Shown: in pieces, positions 5,746-10,201 of the stretch
Numbering within the stretch: position 1 is the stretch's first letter
Layout of the letters: every line of letters starts with the position of its first letter
Assembly: GCA_021796175.1 (NCBI GenBank)
Contig: JAJYOM010000049.1
Location: 1-10,201, forward strand
Reading direction: 5' to 3'
Length of the DNA: 10,201 nt
From: Thermoplasmata archaeon
GTDB lineage: Archaea; Thermoplasmatota; Thermoplasmata; Sysuiplasmatales; Sysuiplasmataceae
Notes under the pieces: model-generated
The model's input: only the letters and a program-made list of their open reading frames with translations
What the model was told of the DNA's origin: nothing
Database searches by the model: none
Made by a program: the position numbers and the translations under genes

Positions 5746-7788
5746 ACGGATCCTGTCCTGCAGTTCGCATCCATCATTGCAATCTCACCTTTCATCGGCT
5801 TTGCCGTCATATCCGCCATACCATCATCCAGGGCAAGGCTGATTGAATGGATAAGCGTCCTCTCTGTCGGTGTTTCGGCCGCCTTATCGCTGCTGATGCT
5901 CTTCTTCGAATTCGTGGGCAACGGCTCAGGCATCTACCCTGCTGCCTACCAGCAGCAGATTCAGTTTCTCAACCTCGGGAGCGTCAGGGGGACTGCAGTC
6001 TCACTCAATCTCGGGATTTATGTCGACTGGCTGACCGTCGTGATGCTCGCCGCAATATCGTTCGTCAGCATGCTGATAGTCATATACAGCGTAGGCTACA
6101 TGCACGGGGAGGGAAGAAGGAGGAAAAGGTACTTCGGCGTAATATCAATGTTCGTCGGTTCCATGCTCGGACTTGTGGTGGCCAACAGCCTTCTGGAGCT
6201 ATACATTTTCTGGGAGCTGGTCGGACTTGGTTCCTATCTCCTCATCGGTTTCTGGTACGAAAAGCCATCCGCTGCCAGGGCAGCGAAAAAGGCCTTCGTT
6301 GTGACGCGCTTCGGTGACATGTTCCTTCTTTTCGGCATAGTGCTGCTCCTGAATATAGGAGATCGCACACTATCCTATGCGCAGCTGTTCTCGGCATCAT
6401 CCATCGGCAGCCTGAACAGCTCCGGACTGCTGACGATAGCCACACTTGCAATCTTCGGCGGTGCTATGGGCAAGAGTGCCCAGTTCCCGCTGCATGACTG
6501 GCTCGTTGACGCAATGGAGGGCCCGACACCTGTTTCAGCGATGATACATGGCGCAACAATGGTAAACGCCGGTGTGTACCTTGTTGCAAGGATGTACCCG
6601 CTTTTCACGCAGACACCTGTGAGCTCACTCTTCGTTTCCTTCATCGGCGCGTTTTCCGCGCTGTTTGCCGCCTCCATGGCGCTGGGAACATATGACATAA
6701 AGCGCGTTCTTGCATTCTCCACAATAAGCCAGCTCGGCTACATGTTCATGGCACTTGGTGCAGGCGCCTACATACTCGGCTCAGTCGGCTCGCCATATGT
6801 TACAGGTGGTTCCCCAGACTACTCCCTCGGCTATTCCGCCGGCATGTTCCATCTGGTCAACCAGGCGATATTCAAGGCGCTCCTTTTCCTTGCTGCGGGC
6901 AGCGTGATGCACTCGCTTGGCGGCATACAGGACATGAGGCAGATGGGTGCGCTGAGGTCGAAGCTCAAGATCACATCGATAACAATGCTCTTCGGTGCCT
7001 TTTCTCTCGCAGGCATCATACCTTTCAGCGGCTTCTTCAGCAAGGACGCGACACTGCAGGCCGCATTCGACGGCATCTCATATTCATGGATATTCGCAGT
7101 CATATGGCTCTTCGGCGTGGCAGCCGCGTTCCTCACGGCACTATACATCTTCAGGCTCTGGTTCATGACATTCGCCGGCAATTCGAGGGTCCCGCACGAC
7201 GTCCATGTCCATGAATCGCCACCCGTCATGACGGCTCCGCTTGTCATACTGGCAGTGCTTTCGCTTGTCGTCGGCTTCTCCGTCCTGGGGGTTGCGGGGT
7301 TCGCCATGGCAGTGCACTATCCGGTTACCTTCCCCGCGGGCACCATCGTCAGCGGAACGCCCTACACAGTGTTCAGGGGCGTATTCGGCCTGCTGTATGA
7401 TCCGTTCACTTACCTTTCACTCGCGCTTGCATTTGCAGGTCTGTTCATTGCATACATTATATGGTACAGGGAAAGGAGCCTCGATGCATTCCTCTCAAGG
7501 CCGGTACCGCACGGCATACAGCATGTGCTCGCAGAGCGCTACTATTTCCCGCAGGCATACGACAAGATCGGTCTCTGGCTCGGATACGGCATCGCAAGGG
7601 GGCTTGATTTCTTCGACAGGAAGGTTGTCGACGGCTTCATCAACGGAGTCGGCTCCGTCTTCACGGACGTCTCGCAGCGTATTCGGAAATCGGAGACCGG
7701 ACTTGTGCAGAACTATGCATCAGTCATCGTCGCGGCAGTCGTTGTGATAGTGGCGGTGCTGCTGCTCTACCACGGAATGGGGGTCTGA
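5746..7788 (+). CDS. nuoL: Complex I subunit L, antiporter-like ion pump
   Basis: The distal antiporter-like subunit (ND5/FpoL homologue), about 680 residues with some 16 helices. Using ACG 5746 as residue 1, key residues are Glu157 in FWELVGLGSYLLIGFWYEK, Lys243 and His250 in KSAQFPLHDWLVDAMEGPTP, His268 in MIHGATMVNAGVYLV, His369 and Lys377 in MFHLVNQAIFKALLF, and Lys433 in SGFFSKD. The C-terminus contains the long lateral-helix region and final helix with the motif ETGLVQNYAS. All channel residues expected of NuoL are present. The N-terminal helix (QFASIIAISPFIGFAVISAI) is encoded upstream of the first ATG (5896), so translation must begin earlier at a non-standard codon: ACG 5746 is best by spacing, CTG 5758 the alternative. 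MrpA is less likely given the operon. Confidence 0.94.
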   Translation, partial: TDPVLQFASIIAISPFIGFAVISAIPSSRARLIEWISVLSVGVSAALSLLMLFFEFVGNGSGIYPAAYQQQIQFLNLGSVRGTAVSLNLGIYVDWLTVVMLAAISFVSMLIVIYSVGYMHGEGRRRKRYFGVISMFVGSMLGLVVANSLLELYIFWELVGLGSYLLIGFWYEKPSAARAAKKAFVVTRFGDMFLLFGIVLLLNIGDRTLSYAQLFSASSIGSLNSSGLLTIATLAIFGGAMGKSAQFPLHDWLVDAMEGPTPVSAMIHGATMVNAGVYLVARMYPLFTQTPVSSLFVSFIGAFSALFAASMALGTYDIKRVLAFSTISQLGYMFMALGAGAYILGSVGSPYVTGGSPDYSLGYSAGMFHLVNQAIFKALLFLAAGSVMHSLGGIQDMRQMGALRSKLKITSITMLFGAFSLAGIIPFSGFFSKDATLQAAFDGISYSWIFAVIWLFGVAAAFLTALYIFRLWFMTFAGNSRVPHDVHVHESPPVMTAPLVILAVLSLVVGFSVLGVAGFAMAVHYPVTFPAGTIVSGTPYTVFRGVFGLLYDPFTYLSLALAFAGLFIAYIIWYRERSLDAFLSRPVPHGIQHVLAERYYFPQAYDKIGLWLGYGIARGLDFFDRKVVDGFINGVGSVFTDVSQRIRKSETGLVQNYASVIVAAVVVIVAVLLLYHGMGV

Positions 7789-7791
7789 GCC

Positions 7792-9354
7792 GTGTTTCCA
7801 CTGATTTCGCTGATGATACTTTTCCCGTTCATTGGTTTCGTCGTACTGATGGCGATGCCGGCAAAGCTGAACCTGAACAGGGTTGTTGCTGCCGCCTTCA
7901 GCGGTATATCGCTACTGCTCGGCTCATACATGCTGCTTTCATTCAACTACGGCAGCCCGGGCATGCAGATGACTGAGAGCTATACATGGATAAACACCCA
8001 GTATTTCCCTGTCACCTACTCCGTGGGTGTGGACGGCATAGCGCTGCCGATGGTCTTTCTGTCCGTGCTGCTCAGTTTCCTTGTGGTGATATTCTCCTGG
8101 GATGTGGAGCACAGGTCCAACCAGTACTTCGCCATGCTCATGTTTACCGAAGTGGGCGTACTTGGCGTTTTCACTGTTACCAATTACTTCGTCTTCTACC
8201 TCTTCTGGGAAGCGGTGCTCATACCAATGTTCTTCATAATACTGGTATGGGGATCACCGAGAAGGGTCTATTCCGCCACCAAGTTCTTCATTTACACCCA
8301 TGCGTCGAGTCTGGTCATGCTGCTGTCGTTCTTCGCTCTCTACTTCCAGTATCATAACTACGTTGCTGCACATCCGGGTCTGCACCTTCCTGCTTTCAGC
8401 TTCTCAATGCTGACCATAAACCAGGTTTCTCCCGACTTCGGCAGTTTCTTCCAGCTCATCGTGTTCATAGGCCTCTTCTTCGGTTTCATAGTGAAGATGC
8501 CCGTATTCCCTTTCCATACATGGCTGCCTGATGCACATACGGATGCACCGACAGGCGGGAGTGTGCTGCTTGCGGGCCTGCTCATAAAAATGGGTTCGTT
8601 CGGTATCATAAGAATTGCAATACCCGCCCTGCCCGCAGGCGCGAAGATGATAGAGGACTGGATTGTCCTGCTCGCAGTGATAAGCATCCTTTATGGTGCA
8701 TGGGTCAGCATGGCTCAGAAGGACATCAAGAGAATGATTGCAAATTCTTCCATAAGCCATATGGGCCTTGTCCTGCTCGCCATCGCCGCTTCGGTATTCA
8801 CGCTCAGCGACGCCGGCGGAACCTGGTCGATGAATACAATAGGCATATCTGTAGCCGATTTCCAGATGTTCGCCCACGGGCTGATCACGGCTGTACTCTT
8901 CATGTCTGCAGGTGTCATTCAGCATCACACCGGAACAAGGGATGTGGACAAACTGGGCGGACTGGGCAGGCACATGCCGGCACTTTCGACATTCATGATG
9001 GCCGGCTTCCTGGCCTCGCTCGGACTTCCCGGAATGGTTGGTTTCGTCGCCGAGTTCAGCGTCTTCTATGTGACATACCTCAGCTTCGGTGTTTACCTGA
9101 TTATACCGATTGTCACAGTGGTGATAACCGTCGGCTACTACCTGTGGGCGCTGCAGCGCTCAGTCTTTGGCCCGGAGTCCGACAAGCTTGACTTCACCCG
9201 CATTCATGATTCTAACTGGTATGAGATTGTTCCGATGATCGTGCTCGTGATAATCATAGTTATATTCGGCATTGTGCCGTGGGTGATGTTCAACCCGATA
9301 AGCGGTGCTGTCTCGAGCTGGTATGGGTCATTCATAGGGAGCGTGGTGCCATGA
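7792..9354 (+). CDS. nuoM: Complex I subunit M, antiporter-like ion pump
   Basis: The middle antiporter-like subunit (ND4/FpoM homologue), 520 residues with about 14 helices. The channel residues known from E. coli NuoM all seem present: Glu140 in VFYLFWEAVLIPMFFIILVW, Lys235 in KMPVFPFHTWLPDAHTDAPT, Lys266 in GLLIKMGSFGIIR, His362 in AHGLITAVLFMSAG, and Glu421 in VGFVAEFSVF. The motifs AQKDIKRMIANSSISHMG and HTGTRDVDKLGGLGRHMP are also typical. The start is GTG 7792, three bases after the nuoL stop, with a G-rich site (GGGGGT, 7779-7784) about 8 bases upstream. It overlaps nuoN by four bases (ATGA). In contrast to NuoN, nothing looks altered in the proton path. Confidence 0.96.
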   Translation: MFPLISLMILFPFIGFVVLMAMPAKLNLNRVVAAAFSGISLLLGSYMLLSFNYGSPGMQMTESYTWINTQYFPVTYSVGVDGIALPMVFLSVLLSFLVVIFSWDVEHRSNQYFAMLMFTEVGVLGVFTVTNYFVFYLFWEAVLIPMFFIILVWGSPRRVYSATKFFIYTHASSLVMLLSFFALYFQYHNYVAAHPGLHLPAFSFSMLTINQVSPDFGSFFQLIVFIGLFFGFIVKMPVFPFHTWLPDAHTDAPTGGSVLLAGLLIKMGSFGIIRIAIPALPAGAKMIEDWIVLLAVISILYGAWVSMAQKDIKRMIANSSISHMGLVLLAIAASVFTLSDAGGTWSMNTIGISVADFQMFAHGLITAVLFMSAGVIQHHTGTRDVDKLGGLGRHMPALSTFMMAGFLASLGLPGMVGFVAEFSVFYVTYLSFGVYLIIPIVTVVITVGYYLWALQRSVFGPESDKLDFTRIHDSNWYEIVPMIVLVIIIVIFGIVPWVMFNPISGAVSSWYGSFIGSVVP

Positions 9355-10201
9355 TAGAATTTTATGCATCAGGAATGTCGCCGCTGATTGCAATGGTTGT
9401 CGGCGCCATGATAATTGCGGGTATATCCTTCTGGGTGTCCAACAGGGTGCTCGCGTCAATTTCCGCCGGCTTCATGCTTGTGACCTTCGCTCTGCTCTTC
9501 CTCATACTCGGTGATGCAATACCTATAGGCCAGTCATTCGGCGGTGTCATTACCGAGGATGCATTTGCAGTCGTTTTCCAGCTGATATTCATGGCTGTGG
9601 CGTTCCTGTCAGTCCTGTATTCAGTGAAGTACGTGGAGGAGGACAGGAATCACGGCGAATACTACAGCCTTCTCATGCTCGCCGTCGTCGGCATGATGGT
9701 CGTCTCCGCATCCACTGACCTGATCACAATGTTCGTGGGCATTGCACTCACCGGCCTGTCAAGCGCCTCCATCACTGCATTCAGGAAGCACGACAAGACG
9801 GGCGCCGAGGCCGCAATGAAATTCTACATAATAAGCGCGCTGTCTGCGGGACTGGCACTTTACGGCATATCCCTGATATACGGACTGACTCACTCGCTTC
9901 AGTTCTCCGCGGTATCGGCGGCGCTGCAGGACCTGCAGTCTACAAACCCCGGCGACTTCGGCACAGCGATGCTTGCACTTGTTCTCCTCACTGCGGGTTT
10001 CGGCTTCGAGATAGCTGTGGTGCCGTTCCACATGTGGGCACCGGACGTCTACGAGGGTTCGCCTACACCCGTTTCGGGCATGCTGACTTCAGGCTCCAAG
10101 AAGGTCGGCATTGCTGCCGTATTCAAGATATTCATGATTGCAATGATTGCGTACAGGGCTGAATGGGGCCCGCAGACAGCGCGCTTATTATGTAGAATTT
10201 C
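9351..10201 (+). CDS. nuoN: Complex I subunit N, antiporter-like ion pump, 3' truncated by the window
   Basis: The proximal antiporter-like subunit (ND2/FpoN homologue). The first 283 residues are visible and the frame is open to the window edge. Family motifs are AEAAMKFYIISALSAGLALYG (152 onward, with Glu153 and Lys157 kept), PFHMWAPDVYEGSPTPVSGM (225-244) and GSKKVGIAAVFK with Lys250. Two normally conserved charged positions differ: the helix-5 Glu (FxGxELxS) is Ala132, and the helix-7 Lys before the PFH motif is Glu220. The start ATG 9351 overlaps the nuoM stop; AGGGAG at 9336-9341 lies 9 bases upstream. The last six codons (TTA TTA TGT AGA ATT TC) look unlike the rest of the operon, so the extreme end may be unreliable. 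Confidence 0.92.
   Translation, partial: MIEFYASGMSPLIAMVVGAMIIAGISFWVSNRVLASISAGFMLVTFALLFLILGDAIPIGQSFGGVITEDAFAVVFQLIFMAVAFLSVLYSVKYVEEDRNHGEYYSLLMLAVVGMMVVSASTDLITMFVGIALTGLSSASITAFRKHDKTGAEAAMKFYIISALSAGLALYGISLIYGLTHSLQFSAVSAALQDLQSTNPGDFGTAMLALVLLTAGFGFEIAVVPFHMWAPDVYEGSPTPVSGMLTSGSKKVGIAAVFKIFMIAMIAYRAEWGPQTARLLCRI

Noticed and set aside
8404..8973. Open frame of 189 codons on the minus strand
   Set aside because: It lies wholly inside nuoM and has a His/Tyr/Glu-rich composition typical of a shadow frame.
5746..9354. MrpA/MrpD cation antiporter identity for nuoL and nuoM
   Set aside because: The operon order with nuoA-D, H, I and K, and the C-terminal lateral-helix region of nuoL, identify complex I.

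Overview
This window holds almost all of one operon on the + strand. It encodes the hydrophilic connecting module and the membrane arm of a respiratory complex I-type (Nuo/Fpo) dehydrogenase, in the order nuoA-B-C-D-H-I-J1-J2-K-L-M-N. The last gene runs off the right edge. The left edge carries the 3' end of an unrelated major facilitator transporter gene, then a 179-base gap with the operon promoter. No stretch longer than 300 bases lacks a gene. I see no genes on the minus strand, and no RNA genes, mobile elements or CRISPR arrays.

The organism is most likely an archaeon, perhaps a euryarchaeote of the Thermoplasmata type. The gene order and the split nuoJ resemble archaeal Nuo/Fpo operons as I remember them. 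There is an archaeal TATA box about 27 bases before the first ATG, with no Shine-Dalgarno sequence, as expected for a leaderless transcript. Arg AGG and Ile ATA codons are abundant. This placement rests on recognition by eye; no search was run.

NuoB, C, D and I form the arm that passes electrons through [4Fe-4S] clusters to the quinone site between NuoB, NuoD and NuoH. NuoA, H, J1, J2, K, L, M and N form the ion-translocating membrane arm. The NADH-input genes nuoE, F and G are absent from the visible part, so the electron donor is unknown. NuoI is unusual in carrying four complete [4Fe-4S] motifs instead of two, which may bear on that question.

The genes are tightly packed, with overlaps or short gaps. 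Internal genes are mostly preceded by Shine-Dalgarno sequences 7 to 9 bases from the start. Two genes, nuoH and nuoL, have no ATG, GTG or TTG at a sensible place; they seem to begin at CTG and ACG, each behind a strong Shine-Dalgarno match. Several normally conserved residues are replaced: a Glu in NuoA, a Glu and a Lys in NuoN, and two positions in NuoD that here are Cys, as in the related [NiFe] hydrogenases.
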